In this document: in pieces, positions 26,724-34,894 of the stretch
Numbering within the stretch: the stretch's first letter is position 1
How the letters are laid out: each line of letters opens with the position of its first letter
DNA from: Streptomyces specialis
GTDB lineage: Bacteria > Actinomycetota > Actinomycetes > Streptomycetales > Streptomycetaceae
Length of the DNA: 64,000 bases
Reading direction: 5' to 3'
Assembly (NCBI RefSeq): GCF_001493375.1
Contig: NZ_LN929897.1
Span: 704,754 to 768,753, forward strand
Program-made: the position numbers and the translations under genes
The notes under the pieces: model-generated
The model's input: only the letters and a program-made list of their open reading frames with translations
The model's database searches: none
What the model was told of the DNA's origin: nothing

Positions 26724-27923
26724 ATGAACCAGGCGAGCGCGGGACACCTGCTGTGGCTGATCCGCGGCGGGCGGGCCACCACGCGCGGCGAGCTGCAGCG
26801 GATCACCGGGCTGTCCCGGTCGACCGTCGGCCACCGCCTCGATCAGCTCTTCCGCGCCGGCTGGATCCGGGAGACGGCGGCCGACCCCCTCGACGTGCCC
26901 ACCGTGGGCCGGCCCGCGCTGCGGCTGGAGTTCGACGCCTCGCACGCGGTCGTCCTCTGCGCCGACCTGGAGACCCGGCACGCGCGGGCCGCCGTTCTCG
27001 ACCTGTCCGGCACGGTCCTGGCCGAGCACTCCGGGTCGTTGCTCATCAACGAGGGACCGGGCGAGGTGCTGGACCGGCTCGGGCAGTGGTTCGCGATGCT
27101 GCTGGACAAGGCCGGGGTGGCGGCCGGCGCGGTCTGCGGCATCGGGCTCTCGGTGCCCGGGCCGGTGGACCCGGTCTCCGGGCAGGTGGTGCAGCCGCCG
27201 ATCATGCCGGGCTGGGACCGTTATCCGGTGCCGGAGCGGATGCGCCAAGCGTTCGCCGCTCATGTGAGCGCGAGTGGTGGGGACATACCGGTCCTGGTGG
27301 ACAACGACGCCAACCTCATGGCGTACGCGGAGCAGCGCCGGGGCTTCCCGGACTGCTCCGCCTTTCTGTTGATCAAGGTCTCCACGGGGATCGGCGCCGG
27401 GGTGGTGATCGGCGGCGAGATGTACCGGGGGATCGACGGGGCCGCGGGCGACATAGGTCACATCCGGCTGAGCGACCACCCGCACGCGCTGTGCCGTTGC
27501 GGGTCGTACGGCTGCCTGGCGGCCGTGGCCAGCGGCCGGGCGCTGGCCGAGCAGTTGACGGCGGCCGGGGTGCCGACGACCTCGGGTTCCGGGGTGCGCG
27601 ACCAGCTCGCCGTCGGCCAGCCCGACGCGTTGCGGCTGGCGCGGGACGCCGGCCGGCTGGTGGGCGAGGTGCTGGCCACGGTCGTCACCCTGATCAACCC
27701 GGGGGTGCTGATGATCGCGGGCGACCTGGCGGGCCCGCCGTTCCTGACCGGGGTGCGGGAGCTGCTGTACCAGCGGGCGATGCCGCGGACGACGGCCTAT
27801 CTCCAGGTCGTCACGTCCCGGCTGGGCGACCGGGCCGGTCTGATCGGGGCCGCCGCGATGGTCGTGGAGTCGCTCTACTCGCCGGACCGCGCGGATTCGC
27901 GGTTGAACGGTCTCGCGGTCTGA
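26724..27923 (+). CDS. ROK family transcriptional regulator
   Basis: A 399-residue regulator. The N-terminal winged helix reads TTRGELQRITGLSRSTVGHR. The sugar-kinase-like ROK domain has GIGLSVPGPVD, VLVDNDANLMAYAEQRRG, GAAGDIGHI, and the zinc/ROK signature CRCGSYGCLAAVAS. The usual Glu of that signature (GCLEA) is Ala here. ATG 26724 follows GAAGG. It is divergent from a two-gene glycosidase operon, so it is inferred to sense the sugar released by those enzymes and to control both transcripts through the repeat at 26627-26642. Confidence 0.9.
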   Translation: MNQASAGHLLWLIRGGRATTRGELQRITGLSRSTVGHRLDQLFRAGWIRETAADPLDVPTVGRPALRLEFDASHAVVLCADLETRHARAAVLDLSGTVLAEHSGSLLINEGPGEVLDRLGQWFAMLLDKAGVAAGAVCGIGLSVPGPVDPVSGQVVQPPIMPGWDRYPVPERMRQAFAAHVSASGGDIPVLVDNDANLMAYAEQRRGFPDCSAFLLIKVSTGIGAGVVIGGEMYRGIDGAAGDIGHIRLSDHPHALCRCGSYGCLAAVASGRALAEQLTAAGVPTTSGSGVRDQLAVGQPDALRLARDAGRLVGEVLATVVTLINPGVLMIAGDLAGPPFLTGVRELLYQRAMPRTTAYLQVVTSRLGDRAGLIGAAAMVVESLYSPDRADSRLNGLAV

Positions 27924-28215
27924 TCGCGCGTATCGGGTTCAGGTTGTGAACCCATGAACGGGCGGTGTCCTCCACGCGAGGTGGCCCGGGGTGCCACCCG
28001 TTTGTAGGGCCTGGATCCGGGGGTATTGAGGGGTCTAAGGTCAGTCGACGGATGCTGAGTGGCACTGAGTGCCGAGGCATTTCGCAGGCTTGCGGGAGTC
28101 TCTGTCCCTTTTGCGGGCGTGATGCCCCTCACGTATGAAGACGCGGACGCTCAGATGAGCAAATCGCGGGGTAACCTCCCGCTGTCAGGGCAGCCGTTCA
28201 CGAGGAGCGAGTCCC

Positions 28216-30930
28216 GTGCCGGATACGCAAATCACGTCCGTCATCCAGCCGCCGATAGCCGCCACGGAGCCGACGGTGAAGTACGTCTACGACTTCACCG
28301 AGGGTCACAAGGACCTCAAGGACCTCCTGGGCGGCAAGGGCGCCAACCTCGCCGAGATGACCAGGCTCGGCCTGCCCGTTCCCCCGGGCTTCACGATCAC
28401 CACCGAGGCATGCTGCGAGTACCTGCGCTCCGGGGCCGAACCGGCCGCTCTGCGCGACGAGGTGAGTGCGCACCTCGACGCGCTGGAGAAGCGGATGGGC
28501 AAGCAGCTCGGCAGCGGTGACGACCCGCTGCTGGTCTCGGTCCGCTCCGGCGCCAAGTTCTCCATGCCGGGCATGATGGACACCGTCCTCAACATCGGCC
28601 TCACGGACGTCTCCGTGAACGCGCTCGCCGTCCAGGCGGGCGACGAGCGCTTCGCCTGGGACTCCTACCGGCGGCTCATCCAGATGTTCGGCAAGACCGT
28701 GCTGGGCATCGACGGCGACCTGTTCGAGGACCGCCTGGAGGAGATGCGCAAGACCGCGGGCGTCGCCACCGACGTCGAGCTGACGGCGGGCGAACTCCAG
28801 AGGCTCGTCGCGCAGTTCAAGGACATCGTGCGGGACGCCACCGGCCGGGACTTCCCCCAGGACCCGCGCGAGCAGATGGACTTGGCCATCCGGGCCGTCT
28901 TCGACTCGTGGAACGGCGCCCGGGCCCGCCTCTACCGCCGCCAGGAGCGCATCGCCCACGACCTCGGCACGGCGGTCAACGTCTGTTCCATGGTCTTCGG
29001 CAACCTCGGCCCCGACTCGGGCACCGGCGTCGCGTTCACCCGCGACCCCGCCTCGGGCCACCAGGGCGTGTACGGCGACTACCTCCAGAACGCCCAGGGC
29101 GAGGACGTGGTGGCCGGCATCCGCAACACCGTGCCGCTGTCCGAGCTGGAACGCCTGGACCCCGCCTCCTACGCCGAGTTGATGCGGATCATGGAGGTGC
29201 TGGAGACCCACTACAAGGACCTGTGCGACATCGAGTTCACGATCGAGCGCGGGAAGCTGTGGATGCTCCAGACCCGGGTCGGCAAGCGCACGGCGGCGGC
29301 GGCGTTCCGCATCGCCACGCAGCTCGTCGACCAGGGCCTCATCGACGAGACCGAGGCCCTGCGCCGGGTGACGGGCGGGCAGTTGGCCCACCTGATGTTC
29401 CCGCGCTTCGACACCGACGCGAAGGCCGAGCACCTGGTGACCGGCATCGCCGCCTCGCCCGGCGCGGCGGTCGGCGCCGCCGTCTTCGACTCGGCGACCG
29501 CCGTGGCCAGGGCCGCGGCCGGTGAACGGGTCATCCTGGTACGGCGCGAGACCAACCCCGACGACCTGGACGGCATGATCGCCGCGCAGGGAATCCTCAC
29601 CTCCCGGGGCGGCAAGACCTCGCACGCGGCCGTCGTCGCGCGCGGCATGGGCAAGACCTGTGTCTGCGGCGCCGAGGAGCTGCGCGTGGACGCCGCGCGC
29701 CGTGAACTCACCACCGCCGACGGCACGGTGATCCACGAGGGCGAGCTGCTGTCGATCGACGGCACCACCGGCAAGGTCTACCGGGGCGAGGTCCCGGTGG
29801 TCCCCTCACCCGTGATGGAGTACTTCGAGGGCACCGTGGCGGCCGACTCCGACGAACTGGTCGCGGCCGTGCACCGGTTGATGAACGTCGCGGACGGCGC
29901 CCGCCGGCTGTCCGTGCGCGCCAACGCGGACACCGCCGAGGACGCGGCCCGCGCCCGCCGGTTCGGCGCGCAGGGCATCGGGCTGTGCCGTACCGAGCAC
30001 ATGTTCCTGGGCGAACGCCGCGAGCTGGTCGAGCGGTTGATCCTCGCGGAGTCCGACGACGAGCGGGAGGCCGCGCTGGCGTCCCTGCTGCCGTTGCAGA
30101 AGGGCGACTTCCTGGAGCTCTTCGAGGCGATGGACGGACTGCCGGTGACGGTCCGGCTGCTGGACCCGCCGCTGCACGAGTTCCTGCCCGACCTCACCGA
30201 GTTGTCGGTGCGGGTCGCCGTGGAGAAGAACGAGAACGACATCAAGCTGCTGTCGGCCGTGCGCAGGCTGCACGAGCAGAACCCGATGCTGGGTCTGCGC
30301 GGCGTACGCCTGGGCCTCGTCGTACCGGGCCTCTTCGCGATGCAGGTACGGGCGATCGCCGAGGCCGCGGCCGAACGGCGGCTGGCCGGCGGCACGCCGC
30401 TGCCGGAGATCATGATCCCGCTGGTGGGCACCGTCCAGGAGCTGGAGATCGTCCGGGAGGAGGCCGAGGGCGTCGTCGCCGAGGCCGAGCGCCTGCACGG
30501 CGTCGAACTGGGCCTTCCCATCGGCACGATGATCGAGCTGCCGCGCGCCGCCCTGACGGCCGGTCAGATAGCGGAGAGCGCGGACTTCTTCTCCTTCGGC
30601 ACCAACGACCTCACCCAGACCGTCTGGGGATTCTCCCGCGACGACGTCGAGGCGAGCTTCTTCACCGCGTACCTGGAGAAGGGCATCTTCGGGGTCTCTC
30701 CGTTCGAGACCATCGACGCCGACGGCGTCGGTTCCCTGGTCCGGGCCGCCGCGACCGCAGGCCGGGCAACCCGCCCCGACCTCAAGCTCGGCGTCTGCGG
30801 CGAGCACGGTGGCGATCCGGAGTCGGTGCACTTCTTCCATGGGGTGGGCCTGGACTACGTGTCCTGCTCACCGTTCCGTATCCCCATCGCCCGGCTCGAA
30901 GCCGGCCGGGCGGCAACGGCGGCCTCCTGA
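28216..30930 (+). CDS. ppdK: pyruvate, phosphate dikinase
   Basis: PPDK interconverts pyruvate + ATP + Pi with PEP + AMP + PPi. The 904-residue protein has the N-terminal ATP-grasp domain (DLLGGKGANLAEMTRLGLPV, RSGAKFSMPGMMDTVLNIGL). Its phosphohistidine domain contains GGKTSHAAVVARGMGKTC with catalytic His470, and its C-terminal PEP-binding TIM barrel contains LCRTEHMF, GTNDLTQTVWG and CGEHGGDP. GTG 28216 has GAGGAG upstream. The 292-nt upstream region carries palindromes (GGTTCA...TGAACC at 27936-27952 and GGCACTGAGTGCC at 28061-28073) that may be operators. Two tandem hairpins follow the stop. Confidence 0.96.
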   Translation: MPDTQITSVIQPPIAATEPTVKYVYDFTEGHKDLKDLLGGKGANLAEMTRLGLPVPPGFTITTEACCEYLRSGAEPAALRDEVSAHLDALEKRMGKQLGSGDDPLLVSVRSGAKFSMPGMMDTVLNIGLTDVSVNALAVQAGDERFAWDSYRRLIQMFGKTVLGIDGDLFEDRLEEMRKTAGVATDVELTAGELQRLVAQFKDIVRDATGRDFPQDPREQMDLAIRAVFDSWNGARARLYRRQERIAHDLGTAVNVCSMVFGNLGPDSGTGVAFTRDPASGHQGVYGDYLQNAQGEDVVAGIRNTVPLSELERLDPASYAELMRIMEVLETHYKDLCDIEFTIERGKLWMLQTRVGKRTAAAAFRIATQLVDQGLIDETEALRRVTGGQLAHLMFPRFDTDAKAEHLVTGIAASPGAAVGAAVFDSATAVARAAAGERVILVRRETNPDDLDGMIAAQGILTSRGGKTSHAAVVARGMGKTCVCGAEELRVDAARRELTTADGTVIHEGELLSIDGTTGKVYRGEVPVVPSPVMEYFEGTVAADSDELVAAVHRLMNVADGARRLSVRANADTAEDAARARRFGAQGIGLCRTEHMFLGERRELVERLILAESDDEREAALASLLPLQKGDFLELFEAMDGLPVTVRLLDPPLHEFLPDLTELSVRVAVEKNENDIKLLSAVRRLHEQNPMLGLRGVRLGLVVPGLFAMQVRAIAEAAAERRLAGGTPLPEIMIPLVGTVQELEIVREEAEGVVAEAERLHGVELGLPIGTMIELPRAALTAGQIAESADFFSFGTNDLTQTVWGFSRDDVEASFFTAYLEKGIFGVSPFETIDADGVGSLVRAAATAGRATRPDLKLGVCGEHGGDPESVHFFHGVGLDYVSCSPFRIPIARLEAGRAATAAS

Positions 30931-31016
30931 CCGTCGCCGGGGCCCGCTGACGGCTCTCCCCGCTCCCCGGAAACCCTCACCGGCGGAGAGCCTCAGCGGT
31001 CCCTTGGGGAACCCCC

Positions 31017-31054
31017 GGGGGCGGCGCCTGTGCGGAGGCGCCGCCCCCATTTTT
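31017..31054 (+). terminator. rho-independent terminator of ppdK
   Basis: A 12-bp perfect stem (31017-31028 with 31037-31048) is followed by ATTTTT. A first hairpin (30946-30997) precedes it. The right arm plus T-tract is repeated at 34968-34995. Confidence 0.9.
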
Positions 31055-31055
31055 C
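31028..31055 (+). repeat. 28-bp direct repeat, left copy
   Basis: CTGTGCGGAGGCGCCGCCCC and the following CATTTTTC recur at 34968-34995 with one mismatch (A31049/G34989). The left copy is the loop, right arm and T-tract of the ppdK terminator. The 3.9 kb in between holds only accessory genes. Confidence 0.75.
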
Positions 31056-31132
31056 GTAGCCCGCGCCGCCGGATCGTGAACCTCCCGCCCGGGCGCCGGG
31101 ACACGGCGGACGTGCGGGAGCCGGCCGCGTTG

Positions 31133-31318
31133 TCACATACCTGCCGGGCCCTCGCGTACACAAGCGACACACACCCAACCGGCGCGCAGCACACGGCGCG
31201 GCGTGGCTTCGGGGTGCCGCTCGCACACCGGGGGTTCCGGCGCGGTGTCGATCAGCGGGCGGTGGAACATGTCCTTGACCCGCGGCGGCTGATCGGGATC
31301 AACAGGGTTGGTCGCCAT
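31133..31318 (-). CDS. small protein with CxxH/CxxC motif, unknown function
   Basis: A 61-residue product (MATNPVDPDQPPRVKDMFHR...). The C-terminal half has CERHPEATPRRVLRAGWVC and VAC, a possible one-site zinc knuckle. Its ATG lies inside the 3' end of the upstream 37-residue frame (20-nt overlap), which suggests translational coupling. It lies in the accessory stretch between the 28-bp repeats. I do not recognise a family. It is considered real because of the tandem arrangement and the strong ribosome-binding site of the first gene. Confidence 0.5.
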   Translation of the reverse strand: MATNPVDPDQPPRVKDMFHRPLIDTAPEPPVCERHPEATPRRVLRAGWVCVACVREGPAGM

Positions 31319-31412
31319 GGGTGTCCTGCTGGGTCTGCTCGTCCTGCGGCGGCTCGGCAGGCATCACGATCTCCTGCTCGGCCACGTCGTAGCCGTTTAC
31401 CTCATCGGGCAT
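31299..31412 (-). CDS. 37-residue acidic peptide ending in Cys
   Basis: The frame begins MPDEVNGYDVAEQEIVMPAE and ends GDQPC. It is preceded by a near-perfect ribosome-binding site (GGAAGGAGGTGAA, about 6 nt before the ATG). The composition is acidic and Gln-rich with one terminal Cys. The 3' end overlaps the start of the 61-residue gene. The function is unknown. A regulatory or precursor peptide is conceivable, but nothing in the neighbourhood proves it. Confidence 0.5.
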   Translation of the reverse strand: MPDEVNGYDVAEQEIVMPAEPPQDEQTQQDTHGDQPC

Positions 31413-31643
31413 GGGCGGTTTCACCTCCTTCCCAGTGTGCGGGAGCGGACCGGACCCGCGCAGGGGCGCACGGGAGCGACGCGCATCGCCATCCCGCCCC
31501 CGGTTGACAACTGGAGGGGACGGGACGCGCCCTGTCGGCCCCGGTGGGGTGGGTGCGGGTCCGGGCGAGTGCCGGCCCGGGGCGCACCGGGGCGCGGACG
31601 CGCAATCGGACGGGGAACAGGTCGGCGCCAGTCACGGTGGCGC

Positions 31644-32210
31644 TCACCGCCCGTTCTCCGCCCAATGGCAGCCGCAGACGCACGGCTCGACCACGACGCC
31701 GCTGCCCGGCGGCGTCGGCCGCACCTCGCCCTTCGTGCACGCCTCGTGCCCGTTCGTCAGGCACTCGGGAGACGTGTAGCTGGACAGCACGCGCGGGTCG
31801 ACCCGGCCACCGGTCACGCGAACGAGCGCCCCGTACAACGCCTTCGGGCAGGTCAGAAAGTCCCTGTCGGGCTCGATCGCCCACCGCGACATTGCCGTGT
31901 CCGGCGGCGTCGTAGGAGGCACGAAGAGGACGTGCCCCCGGCCGAACGCCGCGACGCCCGGCAGGTCCCAGCCGACAGCCGAGCCCGGCTCGACCAGCCA
32001 CGCGACGAAGTCCACCTGCGGATCGGCGATCGCAGCTCCGGAGGCCCGGTCGAGGACTCCCAAGGCCCGTACACCGTCGGTATAGCCCACAAGCACGGCG
32101 TCCCAATGCACGCCGCAGGGGCGCTCCTGGGCCAGGTGACCGGAAGGCACCCAGGTTGGTACGTCGGGTGCGGGTGCGGGTGCGGGTGCGGGTGGGGGCT
32201 GAGTGCTCAT
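31644..32210 (-). CDS. hypothetical protein with Cys/His-rich C-terminus
   Basis: A 188-residue product starting at ATG 32210 with GGAGG just upstream. The N-terminus is a Pro-Ala repeat (MSTQPPPAPAPAPAPDVP). The middle is a soluble globular domain (HWDAVLVGYTDGVRALGVLD, VAWLVEPGSAVGWDLPGV). The C-terminus is Cys-rich (SPECLTNGHEACTKGE, EPCVCGCHWAENGR), suggesting metal binding. It is divergent from the DUF6879 module. I do not recognise a characterised family. The 231-nt gap downstream (31413-31643) shows only a short GTTGACAAC palindrome at 31502-31510. Confidence 0.65.
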   Translation of the reverse strand: MSTQPPPAPAPAPAPDVPTWVPSGHLAQERPCGVHWDAVLVGYTDGVRALGVLDRASGAAIADPQVDFVAWLVEPGSAVGWDLPGVAAFGRGHVLFVPPTTPPDTAMSRWAIEPDRDFLTCPKALYGALVRVTGGRVDPRVLSSYTSPECLTNGHEACTKGEVRPTPPGSGVVVEPCVCGCHWAENGR

Positions 32211-32401
32211 TCCGGCCTCCGAAGCAAGGGGGATCCGTGCGAAGGACGGTAGGAAGCAGGCGTCCTCGGCAGCCAGGAATGTGCATTTCTGTGCGGGTGA
32301 ATCTCCCGGCGGAACTGGTGCGTGATGCCTTCTTGACCTGATCAAGTGCCACCCACGACAGTGCTGCACAGGTATGCAAGCCCTGACCGTGGGAGGCCGA
32401 C

Positions 32402-32674
32402 GTGCCGTTACTGTTCATCGGGATCGACCCCGCGAGCGAGCAAGGCGACTCCCCCACCGTGTGGGCGGACACCGACGCGGGTGAGCTGCTGATCCAGGGC
32501 TGGACGGCGACCGCTGAGGAAGAGAACCGCTGCTACTCCGAGGGCGGTACCGCCCCGGGCCACGACAGTGCAGTCCCCGCGCACGAGACAATCGTCCGGA
32601 TCCCCGCCCGCATGGCCCCGATCATCAGGAAGGCACTCGATGCCCTTGACGCGCCCGGTACCGCCGATCGCTGA
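32402..32674 (+). CDS. small conserved protein preceding DUF6879, carries a TTA codon
   Basis: A 90-residue product (GTG 32402, GGGAGG upstream) of a Streptomyces family usually found directly before DUF6879. Typical segments are FIGIDPASEQGDSPTVWADT, LLIQGWTATAEEE and ETIVRIPARMAPIIRKAL. Its third codon (32408-32410) is TTA, which in Streptomyces needs the bldA tRNA, so expression may be tied to development. The 3' end overlaps the DUF6879 gene by 35 nt. A CTTGACCTGATCAAG inverted repeat at 32332-32346 lies upstream. Function is unknown. Confidence 0.75.
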   Translation: MPLLFIGIDPASEQGDSPTVWADTDAGELLIQGWTATAEEENRCYSEGGTAPGHDSAVPAHETIVRIPARMAPIIRKALDALDAPGTADR

Positions 32675-33170
32675 TCTGCTCGACTCCGCCGTCCACTCCG
32701 CTGTGCATCTGGAGATGCGTGACGTCTACGCGGTCGATCCCGAGTCCGAGGAGCTGACCCGGTGGCGGGCAACCGGCCGGCGCTCCGGCCCGGAGTCGCC
32801 ATACTGGCAGAACTGGGTGAACGTCGTCCGGCGAACAGTGGCGCGAGGAGTCGTCGTTCACCGGGCGCGGATCGTGTCGGAGCCGGTGAGCGAGTACATC
32901 CGCTTCGAACACGCCGGCACCCCTGTGAACATCGCCGCGGGAGAAGAGGTGCGCTGGCTGCCCCGGCGGCAGACGTCGGACCTCGCCCTCCCGGGAAACG
33001 ACTTCTGGTTGTTCGACGGCCGGTTGATCAGGTTCGGGCACTTCAGCGGGGATGGCGCCCTGACCGGGCACGACCTCACCGAGGACCCAGGAGTCGTCAA
33101 GATGTGCTCCGACGCGTTCGACGCGGTCTGGGCACGCGCCACACCGCACGGACAGTACGAGATTCGCTGA
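32640..33170 (+). CDS. DUF6879 family protein
   Basis: A 176-residue protein with the DUF6879 pattern: SAVHLEMRDVYAVDPESEEL, VVHRARIVSEPVSEYIRFEH, GEEVRWLPRRQTSDLALPGN and DFWLFDGRLIRFGHFSGDG. ATG 32640 is used because the conserved part begins shortly after it; AAGG lies upstream. Genes of this family typically sit beside an XRE/DUF5753 regulator and the small protein upstream, exactly as here. The biochemical role is unknown; a toxin-antitoxin-like or regulatory-module role is sometimes suggested. Confidence 0.88.
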   Translation: MPLTRPVPPIADLLDSAVHSAVHLEMRDVYAVDPESEELTRWRATGRRSGPESPYWQNWVNVVRRTVARGVVVHRARIVSEPVSEYIRFEHAGTPVNIAAGEEVRWLPRRQTSDLALPGNDFWLFDGRLIRFGHFSGDGALTGHDLTEDPGVVKMCSDAFDAVWARATPHGQYEIR

Positions 33171-33191
33171 CGCACACCGACTGGCCGGCTC

Positions 33192-34040
33192 ATGTCCGCA
33201 TCCCCGTCCTCTTCCGCCCAGGCTGCGCGCGAGGCAGTCGGCGCGCGGTTGAAGGAACTGCGGCTGGACGCCGGGCTCACGATCGTCGAGCTGGCCAGCC
33301 GGTGCGGCTGGCACCACGCCAAGACCTCGCGCATCGAGAACGCCCGTTCGTCGCCTTCGACGGACGACATCCGGCGGTGGTGCCGGGCCTGCGGCGCCGA
33401 TGATCAGGCCCCCGACATCATCGCCGCCTCGCGCACCGCTCAGTCGATGTACGTCGAGTGGCAGCGCACCATGCGCACGGGCCTGAGCCAGCTCCAGAAA
33501 AGCTACGCCGACCTGTTCGAGCGGACGCGGGTCTTCCGCGTGTACTCGGCCCGGATCGTCCCCGGCCTGCTTCAGACCGGGGGGTACGCCGCCGCGCTGC
33601 TGCGCGGCATCGCCCGCTTCCACGGCGCCCCGGACGACGTGCACGAAGCCGCCGCCGCCCGCGTCCAGCGCTCAAGCATCATCCACCGCCCCGGTCGCCG
33701 CTTCCTGCTGCTCATCGAGGAGGCCGTCCTCCACTACCAACTCGGGGACGCCGACGCGATGGCCGCGCAGCTCGGGCACCTGCTCACCGCCGGCGCCCTC
33801 CCGGCCGTCTCGCTGGGCATCATCCCCGCCGACCTACCCGACCGCCGGATCAGGCCGTTGGAAACGTTCCACATGTACGACGACTTGGTGGCAGTGGAGA
33901 TGCTGACGGCCCGCGTCACGGTCACACAGCCGTCCGAAGTCGCCCAGTATCGGCGCGCTTTCGAGGAACTGCGCCAACTGGCCGTCTATGGTGCCGAGGC
34001 ACGGGCGCTGGTCGTGAAGGCGATCGAAGCGCTGCGGTGA
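33192..34040 (+). CDS. XRE family regulator with DUF5753 (Scr1-like) domain
   Basis: A 282-residue regulator. The N-terminal HTH reads LKELRLDAGLTIVELASRCG and KTSRIENARSSPSTDDIRRW. The C-terminal DUF5753 domain has VFRVYSARIVPGLLQTGGYA, RRFLLLIEEAVLHYQLG and TFHMYDDLVAVEML. It is the third gene of the DUF6879 module, 21 nt after it. DUF5753 proteins often pair with DUF397 or other small partners and act in developmental or antibiotic control in Streptomyces. The DNA target is unknown. Confidence 0.9.
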   Translation: MSASPSSSAQAAREAVGARLKELRLDAGLTIVELASRCGWHHAKTSRIENARSSPSTDDIRRWCRACGADDQAPDIIAASRTAQSMYVEWQRTMRTGLSQLQKSYADLFERTRVFRVYSARIVPGLLQTGGYAAALLRGIARFHGAPDDVHEAAAARVQRSSIIHRPGRRFLLLIEEAVLHYQLGDADAMAAQLGHLLTAGALPAVSLGIIPADLPDRRIRPLETFHMYDDLVAVEMLTARVTVTQPSEVAQYRRAFEELRQLAVYGAEARALVVKAIEALR

Positions 34041-34215
34041 CCTCTACCGCCAGCCACCCGCTCCAGCACGCGGGGCCGCGTCGCCACCCCGGGCCGGGCG
34101 GGAACTCCTTGCCGGAGTCGTCCACGACCCTTCCTCGGTGTGCGACGGCCCCGGGCGCCCTCACGCCAGGGGCCGCTGCTCCCCGTCCACCGCACCCGGT
34201 GGTCCGGCCCGTCGC

Positions 34216-34683
34216 CTAGAAGGTGGGGCAGAGGTGTTCGTGGACCACGTCCAGGATTTGCTCGGCGGTTGCCAGTCCCCAGCCGTCCGGGGCGTCGGGG
34301 TGGCTGAAGCGGATGTTCGTCTGTTCGATCTGGTGGGCGCGGTCGTCGGGGTGGTCGTGGATCGTGCGGCAGGTGTCCCGTCCCCGGCTGACCGCGCTGT
34401 CGGGGTTGTCCTTGTCGATGCGCGGGTCGATGGCGTCCAGGGCGTCGATGTAGGCGGCCTCGGTGGCGGCGTCGGCCTCGGGCGGGTAGCCCATCTCTTC
34501 CAGGGCGGCGTCGAGTTCGTCCTGGTCGACGGTCTCCTCGGGTGCTGGTTCGGCGGTCGTCCCGGGACTGCTGGGAGTCTCGGAGCTGTCGTCGGAGCTG
34601 CCGCAGGCAGTGAGGGCCAGGGCGAGGACAGCGGTGAGGGCCGCCGCGGTGCGGCGGCAGGTGTGTGTCATGCGGGCCAGCAT
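34216..34683 (-). CDS. small lipoprotein, DUF732-like
   Basis: A 155-residue protein with a lipoprotein signal: RRTAAALTAVLALALTACGS with lipobox LTAC. A Ser/Thr/Pro linker (SSDDSSETPSSPGTTAEP) follows, then a compact domain (ATEAAYIDALDAIDPRIDKD, DTCRTIHDH, ILDVVHEHLC). That domain's two Cys could form a disulfide, as in DUF732 proteins. ATG 34683 has a weak AGGG upstream; ATG 34671 is an equally possible start. It is exported and membrane-anchored; the function is unknown. It ends the accessory stretch, convergent with the XRE gene. Confidence 0.75.
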   Translation of the reverse strand: MLARMTHTCRRTAAALTAVLALALTACGSSDDSSETPSSPGTTAEPAPEETVDQDELDAALEEMGYPPEADAATEAAYIDALDAIDPRIDKDNPDSAVSRGRDTCRTIHDHPDDRAHQIEQTNIRFSHPDAPDGWGLATAEQILDVVHEHLCPTF

Positions 34684-34747
34684 GTCGCCCTGGCACGACG
34701 GGTGTTGGCGGTGTGACCGGTCTGTGACCCTGTGTCCCGGGGGCCTG

Positions 34748-34894
34748 CTAGTGCTCGGTGTCGATGCCGAAGTCCTCGAAGCCGCCTACGTCGTCGACGA
34801 TCCGGTACATGTGCACTGTCAACCAGTCGTCTTCCGACAGGTACTGGCAGGCGTCAGGGAGCACCACGGGGATGACACGGCGCTGCTCAGCCAT
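34748..34894 (-). CDS. 48-residue protein overlapping the end of the DUF2617 gene
   Basis: The frame reads MAEQRRVIPVVLPDACQYLS, then EDDWLTVHMYRIVDDVGGFE, and ends FGIDTEH. Its ATG (34892-34894) overlaps the TGA of the DUF2617 frame (ATGGCTGA), an arrangement typical of coupled translation. The ribosome-binding site is weak (AGAAG). No family is recognised. The frame looks protein-like (mixed hydrophobic and acidic), but evidence is limited to coding character and overlap. Confidence 0.45.
   Translation of the reverse strand: MAEQRRVIPVVLPDACQYLSEDDWLTVHMYRIVDDVGGFEDFGIDTEH

Noticed and set aside
31308..32252. A 314-residue plus-strand protein
   Set aside because: It is the complement of the small zinc-type genes and the Cys-rich hypothetical protein; composition is Arg/Gly-rich and start context is poor.
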